Below the pieces are notes generated by a model. The model ran no database searches. It had not been told where the DNA came from and saw only the letters and a list, made by a program, of their open reading frames with translations. The position numbers and the translations under genes were made by a program. A stretch of 14,855 bases of DNA from SAR202 cluster bacterium (GTDB lineage Bacteria; Chloroflexota; Dehalococcoidia; Lucifugimonadales; UBA826): positions 1-14,855 of the forward strand of contig VFFY01000152.1 in the NCBI GenBank assembly GCA_009392675.1, read 5' to 3'. This document shows, piece by piece, positions 1 through 6,983 of this stretch. Position 1 is the first letter of the stretch, and each line of letters begins with the position of its first letter.

Positions 1-531
1 AGTACCTGGTTCCGACACATTTGATTCAAAAGAGTAACCCATCTGCTGCCAGTAATTGACCATCTCTTCTAGATTGACTTTGTCTCCCTGTACATAGGAA
101 TAGGAATTTTCTTTAAATGATTTGATTGAGATCGTTTTTTGAGTGAGAGCCGACGCTGAAGTTACCACAACTAGTGGTTCCGAATTATTTTTTACCAAGG
201 AGCCTAAAGTTTTTAGTCTTTCTCGAGATGTGGAAAGATCTTCTGTCAACCTCTCATATGGCAAGATTTCACTTTCACCAAACCTGAGTGGTTTTGCCTC
301 ACTCTCCATCCAAGCAGATAAATAGTCATGTAGACGTCTCGAATGCTCTGGGCTAGGGCAGATAAGCAAAATAGGCATTTGCAAATCTTTCCATAGAGAT
401 GCTGTAAAAAAAGGTACAGCCTCATCTATGATCTGAACACGGGTCTCAGGTTTACCCTTCATGATTTCAGACACCAATCTTTCATAATTGGCGTCAAATT
501 TCAAAAGCTCTGTTATTTTTATAAGATCCAT
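1..531 (-). CDS. mfd: Transcription-repair coupling factor Mfd, N-terminal part (cut by window edge)
   Basis: The minus-strand reading frame from the ATG at 531 stays open for 177 codons to the window edge. It begins MDLIKITELL and reads like the UvrB-like N-terminal module of Mfd: a nucleotide-fold strand followed by CPSPEHSRRLHDYL (about 76-89), the hallmark ILPYERL with a following Arg-rich RERLKTLGSL, then LVVVTSASALTQKT and a GD-x-V-x-LEEMVNYWQQMGY stretch ending at EPGT, just where the family's RGGILD segment would start. Mfd displaces RNA polymerase stalled at DNA lesions and recruits UvrA; this module is the UvrA-binding part. The helicase motifs lie outside the window. An in-frame TAG lies seven codons upstream and no other start fits, but no clear Shine-Dalgarno precedes the ATG. 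It is the third gene of a minus-strand run after the MFS and lipoprotein genes, 73 bases downstream of the latter. Family call by recognised motifs, without alignment. Confidence 0.85.
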   Translation of the reverse strand, partial: MDLIKITELLKFDANYERLVSEIMKGKPETRVQIIDEAVPFFTASLWKDLQMPILLICPSPEHSRRLHDYLSAWMESEAKPLRFGESEILPYERLTEDLSTSRERLKTLGSLVKNNSEPLVVVTSASALTQKTISIKSFKENSYSYVQGDKVNLEEMVNYWQQMGYSFESNVSEPGT

Positions 532-561
532 TTTGTTATCAAATATGTTCTAACTACAAAT

Positions 562-585
562 GACCGATCCCACTCAGGACCGGCC
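562..585 (-). terminator. Hairpin between lipoprotein gene and mfd, possible weak terminator
   Basis: Read on the minus strand, GGCCGGTCC - TGAGTG - GGATCGGTC can form a 9-pair stem with a 6-base loop if two G-U pairs are allowed. On the plus strand those two pairs become A-C mismatches, so the minus-strand RNA is the better folder. It lies just after the stop of the lipoprotein gene. Only three T residues follow on the minus strand, so an intrinsic terminator is doubtful; attenuation or RNA processing before mfd is an alternative. Confidence 0.35.
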
Positions 586-604
586 TTCTTTTTTAATGTT
601 ACCA

Positions 605-1522
605 TCACTTTGAAATGAGGAAATTATTTTTAATTAAAGCGATTTCAATTTCTTGATAAGTCGCTAAGCCTTCAAATCTACCCTTTATTACACCTTTTTG
701 GTCTACTAGGAATATCCAAGGCTCGCTGGGTAAATTCCAATCCTTAACCGCTTGCACCACTTTGGCATTGGATATATCCCCTTTTAATTCCGTCGGATTT
801 TCATAAATTTCAACATGTATGAAAACCAAATCTTCAGAGAAATCTGAATGTAAACTTTTAACAATATCGATTTGTGGCCCGCAGGTACCAGTTGTACAGA
901 ACGCAGGGGATCCGAAAAGAATCAGAATGGCTTTTCCCTCATTGATCGATTCGGCAATAGAGTATTCATAAAAAGGTTTGTAAGGCGTGCTGTCAGTCGT
1001 GATGCTGCTGATATCTCGCGAAAGATTGGCAGTTGTGTTATTTGATGGAAATGCCTTGTCCCCTATTGACGGAGCCTGGCTTTTCTCAGTTACTTTGATG
1101 ACCGATGAGGTCTTTTCTTCAGTGCCATCCGTGGATTTAAAAGATACTCCTACTCCCCATTTGCCCGGTACGTCAAAGGTGACATTGGTGGTGTAAACGC
1201 CTTTACCTCCAACTGGCCAACTTTGAAATTTAGCGGCCAAAGTTTCTTTCAGCAAGGGCCGATCATCGTTTTGGAAAAAGAAAGTTTCAAGTTTCACTTC
1301 CTCATTTTTGACTGCCCCTATCCCAGGTTCAATGATCCCAAAAGCAAGTCTGTGAGTTCCGACACTCAAATCACTGACAGCGAAAGCAATACGGGCTTTT
1401 TGTATCGAAGGAGTTTCATTTAGAGAAATTTCCGAATTATCACTTACATTTTGGCTGCAGGAAACACTTAATATGATCAGAAAAATAAATGAAACATAAA
1501 AATGTATTTGGATTGATTTCAT
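605..1522 (-). CDS. Thioredoxin-like lipoprotein with N-terminal beta domain and CX4C motif
   Basis: The 305-residue protein starts with a short positive N-terminus, a hydrophobic run (about 8-20) and Cys22 in SVSC, which fits a signal-peptidase II lipobox, so it is probably a lipid-anchored extracytoplasmic protein. Residues about 44-145 look like a beta-sandwich domain (VGTHRLAFGI then VKLETFFF and GKWGVGVSF). A linker of about 40 residues follows, then a thioredoxin-like fold from about 185: ILILFGSPAFC209-TTGT-C214GPQ, a later SEPWIFLVD with the expected cis-Pro (P268), and KGVIKGRFEG. The two Cys are four residues apart, not two as in thioredoxin or three as in Sco proteins. Likely role: extracytoplasmic thiol or metal redox chemistry; the partner is unknown. 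Its ATG overlaps the stop of the MFS gene as ATGA, implying translational coupling. No function can be assigned beyond the fold. Confidence 0.75.
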   Translation of the reverse strand: MKSIQIHFYVSFIFLIILSVSCSQNVSDNSEISLNETPSIQKARIAFAVSDLSVGTHRLAFGIIEPGIGAVKNEEVKLETFFFQNDDRPLLKETLAAKFQSWPVGGKGVYTTNVTFDVPGKWGVGVSFKSTDGTEEKTSSVIKVTEKSQAPSIGDKAFPSNNTTANLSRDISSITTDSTPYKPFYEYSIAESINEGKAILILFGSPAFCTTGTCGPQIDIVKSLHSDFSEDLVFIHVEIYENPTELKGDISNAKVVQAVKDWNLPSEPWIFLVDQKGVIKGRFEGLATYQEIEIALIKNNFLISK

Positions 1523-2832
1523 ATCAAAGTCTTTTGGGTTCTTTGAGACGGTGTCAAAATGGGTCGTCTCGCAAAAAAGAACAAGACGATAGCAAAAAGA
1601 TAGGCGATTATTGCAAAAATAAACAGTTGTTTGTATCCACCTGTTCTGTCATATAGGATTGCCCCTATTATAGGCCCTAACCCTAGACCAATGATTTGAA
1701 ATGGACCCATGATTCCTGAAATAGCACCAAAAGAATGCCGACCATAATAGTTCGCTATTATCATACCGCCCAGCACATTGAGACCTCCGGTGGCGGCTCC
1801 CCAAATGACCACACATGCAAATCCAGGATAGCCACCTTCTATAAGTAAAAAAATGGAAGTCACCCCTAATGACATAGGAAGGGCAGATAATATTAATTTT
1901 CGCGGAGAATATATATCAGATAGAAACCCCCATATTGGATTAGAAAAAGCATTCAAAAGGGTGCTAAGGGTCCAGGCAAGAGCCGCCATAGATATGGATA
2001 AGCCAGACTCATGTAGGTAAGGTACGAGTTGAAATCCTATGGTTCCGGATGTAAGTATTATTAAAAATTCAGCGGATATCACTGCCCATAATGCAAAGGT
2101 CTTTGCTGCTTGGCCTGCTGACCAAATCTCCCCATCGCTACTGGAGTCTTTCCCGAGATTGCCAGCTAATTCCAGAGAACTAAGATTTTTTTTGACCCCG
2201 TCGGGTAAAAGCCCTATTGACTCGGGGTCTTTTCTGACAAAAATTATTAAAGGCAGCGCTAATAATATGGAATACATCCCAAGTAATTTATAGGCTGTGC
2301 GCCAGCTAGACCAGGTACTTATCAGTGTGATTAGTTGTACATTTATGGCTCCAAAGCAAGGCCTGGCCATCGATACTATGCCGAGTACCAGATTTCTTTT
2401 CCTCTCAAAAAAATTCACCGCCACGGTTCGGGGCATAACCCCTATCAGAACAGGGTTACCCAACCCTCTTGCAATGATGTAGGCGACATAGAAGTGCCAA
2501 ATTGCAGACATGCCTCCGATCCAGTAAAAACATCCGCCGACTATTATGGAGGTTAGTGGCATTACTAACCTTGGCCCGTGAGTATCTGCGATTTTCCCGA
2601 ATACAGGTGTTAGTAGGCCAGCGACCCAAGTGCCTATAGTTATACCAAGTGCGATAGTGCTTCTATCCCAACCCGTATCCTCAAACATGAGAGTTTGAAT
2701 TCCCGCCAGGGTAACTTGGGCTGATCCTGAAGCGGCATAAGTTCCCATAGCCCCGACCGCTATAACTATCCAGCCATAATAGACAGTGGTTTTAGGTGTC
2801 CAAGACCTTGCGCGTTTCAACAATTCCATCAT
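1519..2832 (-). CDS. Major facilitator superfamily transporter
   Basis: The 437-residue membrane protein has about twelve hydrophobic segments in two halves, separated by a polar loop at about 200-235 (KDPESIGLLPDG onward). The N-terminal YYGWIVIAVG (18-27) and GWDRSTIALGITIGTWVAGL are typical of MFS carriers related to the monocarboxylate/oxalate-formate type. A motif-A-like loop is visible at GKIADTHGPRLVM (79-91), and a second at GFLSDIYSPRKLIL in the C-terminal half. It presumably exchanges or imports a small organic acid through the inner membrane; the substrate cannot be read from sequence. Two ATGs stand in tandem at 2832 and 2829, with no Shine-Dalgarno in front, and both sit inside a perfect palindrome. 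It is first in a minus-strand run and diverges from the enolase-superfamily gene at 2895 across only 62 bases, consistent with import of that enzyme's substrate (inference). Confidence 0.85.
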   Translation of the reverse strand: MMELLKRARSWTPKTTVYYGWIVIAVGAMGTYAASGSAQVTLAGIQTLMFEDTGWDRSTIALGITIGTWVAGLLTPVFGKIADTHGPRLVMPLTSIIVGGCFYWIGGMSAIWHFYVAYIIARGLGNPVLIGVMPRTVAVNFFERKRNLVLGIVSMARPCFGAINVQLITLISTWSSWRTAYKLLGMYSILLALPLIIFVRKDPESIGLLPDGVKKNLSSLELAGNLGKDSSSDGEIWSAGQAAKTFALWAVISAEFLIILTSGTIGFQLVPYLHESGLSISMAALAWTLSTLLNAFSNPIWGFLSDIYSPRKLILSALPMSLGVTSIFLLIEGGYPGFACVVIWGAATGGLNVLGGMIIANYYGRHSFGAISGIMGPFQIIGLGLGPIIGAILYDRTGGYKQLFIFAIIAYLFAIVLFFFARRPILTPSQRTQKTLI

Positions 2833-2838
2833 GGAATT
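2822..2838. promoter_or_regulatory. 17-base perfect palindrome over the MFS start codons, candidate operator
   Basis: AATTCCAT-C-ATGGAATT is an inverted repeat with 8-base arms and a single central base. It contains both possible ATG starts of the MFS gene and lies about 20-36 bases upstream of the -10 hexamer proposed for the divergent gene. A dimeric repressor bound here could affect both genes. In the MFS mRNA the same bases could form a 6-pair hairpin with the start codon in the loop. An 8-base-arm palindrome is not very rare by chance in a window this size; only its position makes it noteworthy. Confidence 0.3.
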
Positions 2839-2857
2839 TTAACACTGTGAATTCTTA

Positions 2858-2863
2858 TATAAT
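2858..2863 (+). promoter_or_regulatory. Candidate -10 element for the enolase-superfamily/uxuA pair
   Basis: A consensus TATAAT lies 32 bases upstream of the ATG at 2895, a normal distance for a short leader. The best -35-like match, TTAACA at 2839-2844, is only 13 bases away, so the -35 is weak or replaced by an activator. The gene's ribosome site, GGAGGA at 2881-2886, is strong. Confidence 0.4.
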
Positions 2864-2894
2864 CCGGCTAGAAACGCTTTTGGAGGATAGTTAG

Positions 2895-4010
2895 ATGAAA
2901 ATTTCAGATGTTAGTATTGAAGTTATAGAAAGAGAAATACCTGATACGGGACTGGATTCTGATCTCGGAAGGTTCTCTGGCTCTGTCGAACAGGGAGTTC
3001 TCCGCATCTTCACTGATGAAGGAATTGAAGGGAATTGTTTTTTGGGGGAATTCCGGAAAGGTTCTGCTGCTCTTCACAACCTTATTTTGACGGTTCTTAA
3101 ACCTGAGTTGATTGGAATGCAGGTTGCGAAGAGAGAATGGTTGTGGAGTAGGTTGGGTATATTATCAGCCCGAAAAGGCCTAAGTATGTCAGCTTGGGCT
3201 CCTGTTGATATTGCACTGTGGGACGCTGCTGGAAAGCAAGCGGGTGTTCCCATACACGAGCTGTTAGGGAATCAAAGGGATGAGATTGATGCTTACGCTA
3301 CTTACCCACCTCGCCATATTGATAGTGCTGGGTATGTAAAAGAGGCGGAGGAGGTCATAAGTAGAGGTTTCAAGGCTTACAAGATTCATCCAGGCGTAAT
3401 GGTGACCGATGAGGTTGTGAAAATGGTGAGTATGGTCAGGGAGCGAGTTGGTCCTGCTGTGAAGCTTATGTTAGATCCAAACTGTGGATACGACTACCGG
3501 AAAGCATTAGATGTAGGCCAGGCTTTAGATAGAAATGGATTCTATTGGTACGAAGATCCTGTCCCTCATTTTGATTTAGACGCGATTACTGAATTGACAA
3601 GGAGGTTGAAGGTTCCTATTTGTATGAGCGACCAGTCGGATAATCAATTCTACTGGGGAGCTAATGCCTTGAGAACAAGGTCCAATAGGTTGGTCAGAGG
3701 GACTGCAGCCAAGTTGGGAATAACAGGACTTAAGAAGTTGTGTTCCATGGCGGAAGGCTTTGGTTATAACTGTGAAATCGGGACGGCGGGGAATTCCCTT
3801 ATGAACATAGCTAATTTGCATGTGATTTACTCAGTAGCGAATTGTGCTTACTATGAATATTGGATGCCTGCTGAAGCCCATCAATTTGGGCTTCTAGAGG
3901 ATGTTGTACCGAATAACGAAGGGGTCATTAAAGCAACCCAATTACCTGGGTTGGGATACCAAATTGATTGGGATTACATAGAAAAACATAAAACAGGTAC
4001 ATTAGCCTAG
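2895..4010 (+). CDS. Enolase-superfamily (mandelate racemase/muconate lactonizing) protein, atypical active site
   Basis: The 371-residue protein has the usual capping domain (1-125) and a barrel domain. The latter shows AYKIHPG with K163 and H165 at the second-strand base positions, LDPN with metal ligand D194, and WYEDP with E220. The third ligand appears to be D246 in MSDQSD, not the commoner Glu. The mandelate-racemase Asp-His dyad is not evident: by eye, the Asp position in RGTAAKLGIT is Gly269, and the sixth/seventh-strand segment NCEIGTAGNSLMN has no His, though E294 is close. It probably acts on a carboxylate by proton abstraction (dehydratase, epimerase or similar); substrate unknown. 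It is preceded by GGAGGA eight bases before the ATG and followed 17 bases later by the UxuA-type gene, so the two form an operon, suggesting a role in sugar-acid breakdown. The family is firm; the residue assignments are by eye. Confidence 0.85.
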   Translation: MKISDVSIEVIEREIPDTGLDSDLGRFSGSVEQGVLRIFTDEGIEGNCFLGEFRKGSAALHNLILTVLKPELIGMQVAKREWLWSRLGILSARKGLSMSAWAPVDIALWDAAGKQAGVPIHELLGNQRDEIDAYATYPPRHIDSAGYVKEAEEVISRGFKAYKIHPGVMVTDEVVKMVSMVRERVGPAVKLMLDPNCGYDYRKALDVGQALDRNGFYWYEDPVPHFDLDAITELTRRLKVPICMSDQSDNQFYWGANALRTRSNRLVRGTAAKLGITGLKKLCSMAEGFGYNCEIGTAGNSLMNIANLHVIYSVANCAYYEYWMPAEAHQFGLLEDVVPNNEGVIKATQLPGLGYQIDWDYIEKHKTGTLA

Positions 4011-4027
4011 TGTGATTGGTGAATTAA

Positions 4028-5032
4028 ATGAATGTTGGAACACAGCTCAAGGCCAGAAATGATGATGATTACAGAGTATTTGCACAACTTGGGGTAAATA
4101 ATATTTGCGGATACCCCCCGGGTGATCCTCAAGAATGGAATGTACAGGTCTTGAGCGCCTATAGAGAACATGTCGAATCTTTTGGGTTGAAGTTGGATTT
4201 TATTCCACTGCCACTCAATTCACATGAGATATCCTTTGCGGAAAATCCTAACATTATGCTTGGAAAATCTCCTGATAGAGATAGAGAAATTGATCTGATA
4301 CAAAATATTATTATGAATTGTTCATTAGCAGGTATACCTGCTGTTAAGTACAATTTGACCCTTTTAGGTGTAGTGAGTACTGATGACGAACATTGGCGGG
4401 GAGGGTCTACGACTAGGGCATTTAGATACCAGAATGCCATACAAGAACCCAGTTTAACCATCGCGGGCAAGACCACAGAGGAAATGATGTGGGAAAGGAT
4501 AAATTATTTTGTGCAGTCAGTAGTGCCAGTTGCGGATGAGTACAAAATTCGTATGGCCCTTCATCCTCACGATCCAGCAATGCCCAGACCTGAAGGTTTC
4601 AGAGGTGTTGATCGAGTTTTAGGAAGTGTTGACGGGTTGAAGAAATTTATTGATTTGCATTCAAGCGATTTTCACGGATTGAATTTTTGCCAAGGTACCG
4701 TTACGGAAATGTTAGAAAATCCATCAGAGGAAATTTTTGATGTCATCAGATATTTTGGCGAAAGAAAAAAGATATTCAACGTCCATTTCCGAAACATTAA
4801 AGGTGGGTTTCTAGATTTTGTAGAAACTTATATTGATGATGGAGACGTCGATATGAAAAAGTGTGTTGAACTGTACAGGGAACTAGATTACCCCTATATG
4901 CTGATGCCTGACCATGTACCGAACATGTCTGGGGAAAATTCTAAAATGGTTGGTTTTGCATATACCTATGGATACATCAAAGGATTAATCGATTCCGCTG
5001 GGTTTGGGAAAGAGAAAACTTTTGGTGACTAA
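4028..5032 (+). CDS. uxuA: Mannonate dehydratase family protein (UxuA-like)
   Basis: This 334-residue TIM-barrel protein carries the signature segments of UxuA, the enzyme that dehydrates D-mannonate to 2-keto-3-deoxy-D-gluconate in glucuronate catabolism. Visible are KYNLTLLGVV (107-116), MALHPHDPAMP with H179 and H181, GLNFCQGTVTEM with C221, FNVHFRNIKG with H253, and MLMPDHVP with D295 and H296; these correspond to the family's metal-binding and catalytic residues. A FVETYIDDGDVDM segment is also typical. It is a little shorter than characterised enzymes (about 350-390). The ending DHVP replaces the more usual DHG, so a related aldonate may be the true substrate. It lies 17 bases after the enolase-superfamily gene. 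Its TAA shares four bases with the convergent gene's stop. Cytoplasmic. Confidence 0.85.
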   Translation: MNVGTQLKARNDDDYRVFAQLGVNNICGYPPGDPQEWNVQVLSAYREHVESFGLKLDFIPLPLNSHEISFAENPNIMLGKSPDRDREIDLIQNIIMNCSLAGIPAVKYNLTLLGVVSTDDEHWRGGSTTRAFRYQNAIQEPSLTIAGKTTEEMMWERINYFVQSVVPVADEYKIRMALHPHDPAMPRPEGFRGVDRVLGSVDGLKKFIDLHSSDFHGLNFCQGTVTEMLENPSEEIFDVIRYFGERKKIFNVHFRNIKGGFLDFVETYIDDGDVDMKKCVELYRELDYPYMLMPDHVPNMSGENSKMVGFAYTYGYIKGLIDSAGFGKEKTFGD

Positions 5033-6078
5033 GGTAGTAATGCTTCGTTGACGGTAACACCAAATCCTGGGCCATCTGGTGGTGAAATGTAGCCATTCAG
5101 GGTATGTGGTTCACTTATCCACAGTTCGTCTTTGTTACCACCCTTGGTACCTGGAAGTACCTCGGCCAAATCACCGCAGGTTGAAGAGACAATTAAATGA
5201 AGCCCCCATACTTCTCCCCCTCTATGTGGAACGACGGGTATACCGAGGTCATTTCCCATCTCAGTGATCCGAATGCCAGATGTTAAGCCTCCACACCATG
5301 TTATATCAGGTTGCCATAGGTCTAAAGCCTTTGTTCTGGCTATTTCTTGGTAGCCATATTCAGTGAACTCATGTTCTCCACCGGCGATCAAAGTAGGCTT
5401 CACCATGTTTCTTAATTCCGCTTGAGAAACTAAATCATCAGGGTTAATCACATCTTCAAACCAGTAAATATCGAACTCTTTCAAAGCTTCTGACATTTCT
5501 AGGGTAATGTTAAAGCTCCATGACATGTATGTATCAATCATAATTAAAGCCTCTGGGCCTAATAAATTTCTGGCTTTATCTGCAGTGGCTATGGCTGTTG
5601 AAATACCTTCGCAGGAGACCCATCTATGCGGAAATTTATGGGCAGTAAAACCTAATTCTGCATACCATTCTACGTCGGTTCCTGTAGCATAAGATCGAAC
5701 AGAATTCTTTTTTCTATCTCCTATCAGTTCATATACCGGACAATTTTCTGCCTTCCCGAGCAGATCCCACAATGCTAAATCCACACCACTTAAGGCCATT
5801 ATTGCAATACCTTTTCTGCCATAGGGCAGAGAAGCTGAATAAAGTTGGTCCCAGGCCTCTTTAATATCTTGGGTGGTGGCTATTTCCTTGTCTAAAAGTA
5901 GTTCCCTGAAATGCTTATTCACAACTTCTACTCCGGCTACACCTCCCCCTCCATATCCTACTCCTACAACACCTTGATCTGTTTCAATTCTCACAACTAT
6001 TTGCCAAAAGTGCGTCCGCCAAGAAGGTACTACGTTCTTATAGTTCGGATACACTGCTGTTACTTCAGTAATTTTCAT
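5029..6078 (-). CDS. Sugar-acid dehydratase of the mandelate racemase/enolase superfamily (rhamnonate dehydratase-like)
   Basis: This protein has a complete mandelate-racemase-type active site. Numbered from the upstream ATG at 6087 (352 residues), it shows HKFPHRW with K151, MIDTYMSW with D185, WFEDV with E211, GGEHEF with E238, QPDITWCGGLT with D261, and VVPHRGG with H288. GGEHEFT, QPD-x-x-W-x-GGLT and PVVPH are characteristic of L-rhamnonate dehydratase and close acid-sugar dehydratases, which convert aldonates to 2-keto-3-deoxy acids. I prefer the ATG at 6078 because AGGA stands eight bases upstream of it, whereas the ATG at 6087 overlaps that AGGA. The gene converges with uxuA (4-base overlap) and diverges from the crotonase gene at 6180. 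It is only distantly similar to the enolase-superfamily protein at 2895 and is not a recent tandem duplicate. The exact substrate is unresolved. Confidence 0.88.
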   Translation of the reverse strand: MKITEVTAVYPNYKNVVPSWRTHFWQIVVRIETDQGVVGVGYGGGGVAGVEVVNKHFRELLLDKEIATTQDIKEAWDQLYSASLPYGRKGIAIMALSGVDLALWDLLGKAENCPVYELIGDRKKNSVRSYATGTDVEWYAELGFTAHKFPHRWVSCEGISTAIATADKARNLLGPEALIMIDTYMSWSFNITLEMSEALKEFDIYWFEDVINPDDLVSQAELRNMVKPTLIAGGEHEFTEYGYQEIARTKALDLWQPDITWCGGLTSGIRITEMGNDLGIPVVPHRGGEVWGLHLIVSSTCGDLAEVLPGTKGGNKDELWISEPHTLNGYISPPDGPGFGVTVNEALLP

Positions 6079-6086
6079 TAACTTCA

Positions 6087-6090
6087 TCCT
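6087..6090 (-). promoter_or_regulatory. Ribosome binding site deciding the start at 6078
   Basis: Read on the minus strand, AGGA is followed by eight bases (TGAAGTTA) and then ATG at 6078. The in-frame ATG at 6087 begins within this AGGA and has no other purine-rich site at proper spacing. This favours the shorter product by three residues. Confidence 0.5.
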
Positions 6091-6127
6091 ACCATTCTGA
6101 ATTAGTATAGCTTTTATGTTGTTAGGT

Positions 6128-6146
6128 AGTTACGGCTATGGTAACT
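6128..6146. promoter_or_regulatory. Inverted repeat in the divergent promoter region, candidate operator
   Basis: AGTTAC-GGCTATG-GTAACT has perfect 6-base arms and a 7-base spacer. It lies midway between the divergent starts of the rhamnonate-dehydratase-like gene and the crotonase gene, within their 101-base shared spacer. This is a typical layout for a dimeric regulator site, but 6-base arms arise often by chance and no regulator gene is in the window. I do not see a convincing sigma70 promoter for either gene here. Confidence 0.25.
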
Positions 6147-6179
6147 TGACCTTATGTAAACATTAAGAGGGGAGTTATC

Positions 6180-6971
6180 ATGGGATTTGAAACTATCTTA
6201 GTAGAACAAATCGGAAGGGTAGGTGTCATAACCTTAAATAGACCTGATTTTTTAAATGCTTTTAATGATGATCTCAATAGAGAATTACGGCTACAAATCA
6301 GAGATTTTAACAATGATCCTACAGTCGGATCTGTAGTTATTACAGGGGCAGGGAGAGCCTTTTCTGCAGGAGCAGATGTAAGCAATTTTGAGGCAACTGT
6401 GAGGGGGGAATCAAGAAAGTCTGACGACGAGACAACTCGTTTTCCAAGATGGCCCATTTTTATGAAAGAATCCAAACCTACTATTTGCGCCATTAATGGG
6501 TATGCTATCGGTATGGGCATAACGCTGCCCTTGGGTTGCGATATCCGCCTCATGTCAGAAAGTGCGAAACTTTCTTTTCGATTCGCATATATTGGGTTGA
6601 CCCCTGAATTCGGCAGTACTAATCTTTTAACTCAGACAGTTGGCATGTCGAAGGCCATGGAATTTATGCTTACAGGTCGCTTTATTGAGGCCGATGAGGC
6701 TTTAGAATCTGGATTGGTTAATCATGTCTATCCAGATGATCAATTAATTGCTAAAGCTTTGGAGTTGGCTACCGCTGTAGCTTTTAACCCGGAGTGGCAG
6801 CTCAGTCAGATTAAAAGAATGATGAGAGATCATCAATATAACGATAATCTTGATGAGGTAATGGATATAGAAAGTAGATTCTTTAGTCAGTCACAACAAA
6901 CAGCAGCTCACAAAGAATTTCTTACCTCTTTCCGAGAGAAGAGATCTCCTGATTATCATAATTTATCCTGA
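6180..6971 (+). CDS. Enoyl-CoA hydratase/isomerase (crotonase-fold) family protein
   Basis: The 263-residue crotonase-fold protein has the N-terminal core VGVITLNRPDFLNAF (14-28), the oxyanion-hole segment GAGRAFSAGADV (56-67), INGYAIGMGITLPLGCDIRL (105-124) and the GLVNHVYPDD region. The two Glu of classical enoyl-CoA hydratase are absent: T115 stands where GGGCEL has Glu, and F135 where QPE has Glu. Instead, an acidic residue sits in GLTPEFGST (E143), the site used by delta3,delta2-enoyl-CoA isomerases of the ECI2/PaaG kind. The enzyme is therefore more likely an isomerase or another CoA-thioester enzyme than a hydratase. It is preceded by GGGGAG with good spacing. The amidotransferase gene follows after 12 bases, so they are likely co-transcribed. 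Substrate unknown; no other beta-oxidation gene is nearby. Confidence 0.85.
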   Translation: MGFETILVEQIGRVGVITLNRPDFLNAFNDDLNRELRLQIRDFNNDPTVGSVVITGAGRAFSAGADVSNFEATVRGESRKSDDETTRFPRWPIFMKESKPTICAINGYAIGMGITLPLGCDIRLMSESAKLSFRFAYIGLTPEFGSTNLLTQTVGMSKAMEFMLTGRFIEADEALESGLVNHVYPDDQLIAKALELATAVAFNPEWQLSQIKRMMRDHQYNDNLDEVMDIESRFFSQSQQTAAHKEFLTSFREKRSPDYHNLS

Positions 6972-6983
6972 AGGAGTGGCTGC

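Noticed and set aside
143..325. 60-codon plus-strand open frame at the left end.
   Set aside because: It lies opposite the open mfd frame, which carries recognisable motifs over the same bases.
2861..2872. The 12-mer AATCCGGCTAGA occurs upstream of the ATG at 2895 and again at 14319-14330 upstream of the dGTPase start.
   Set aside because: Several chance pairs of identical 12-mers are expected in a window of this size, and the distances to the two starts differ (22 versus 7 bases).
6146..6151. TTGACC as a -35 box for the crotonase gene.
   Set aside because: No -10-like hexamer lies 16-18 bases downstream; that position falls on the GGGGAG ribosome site.
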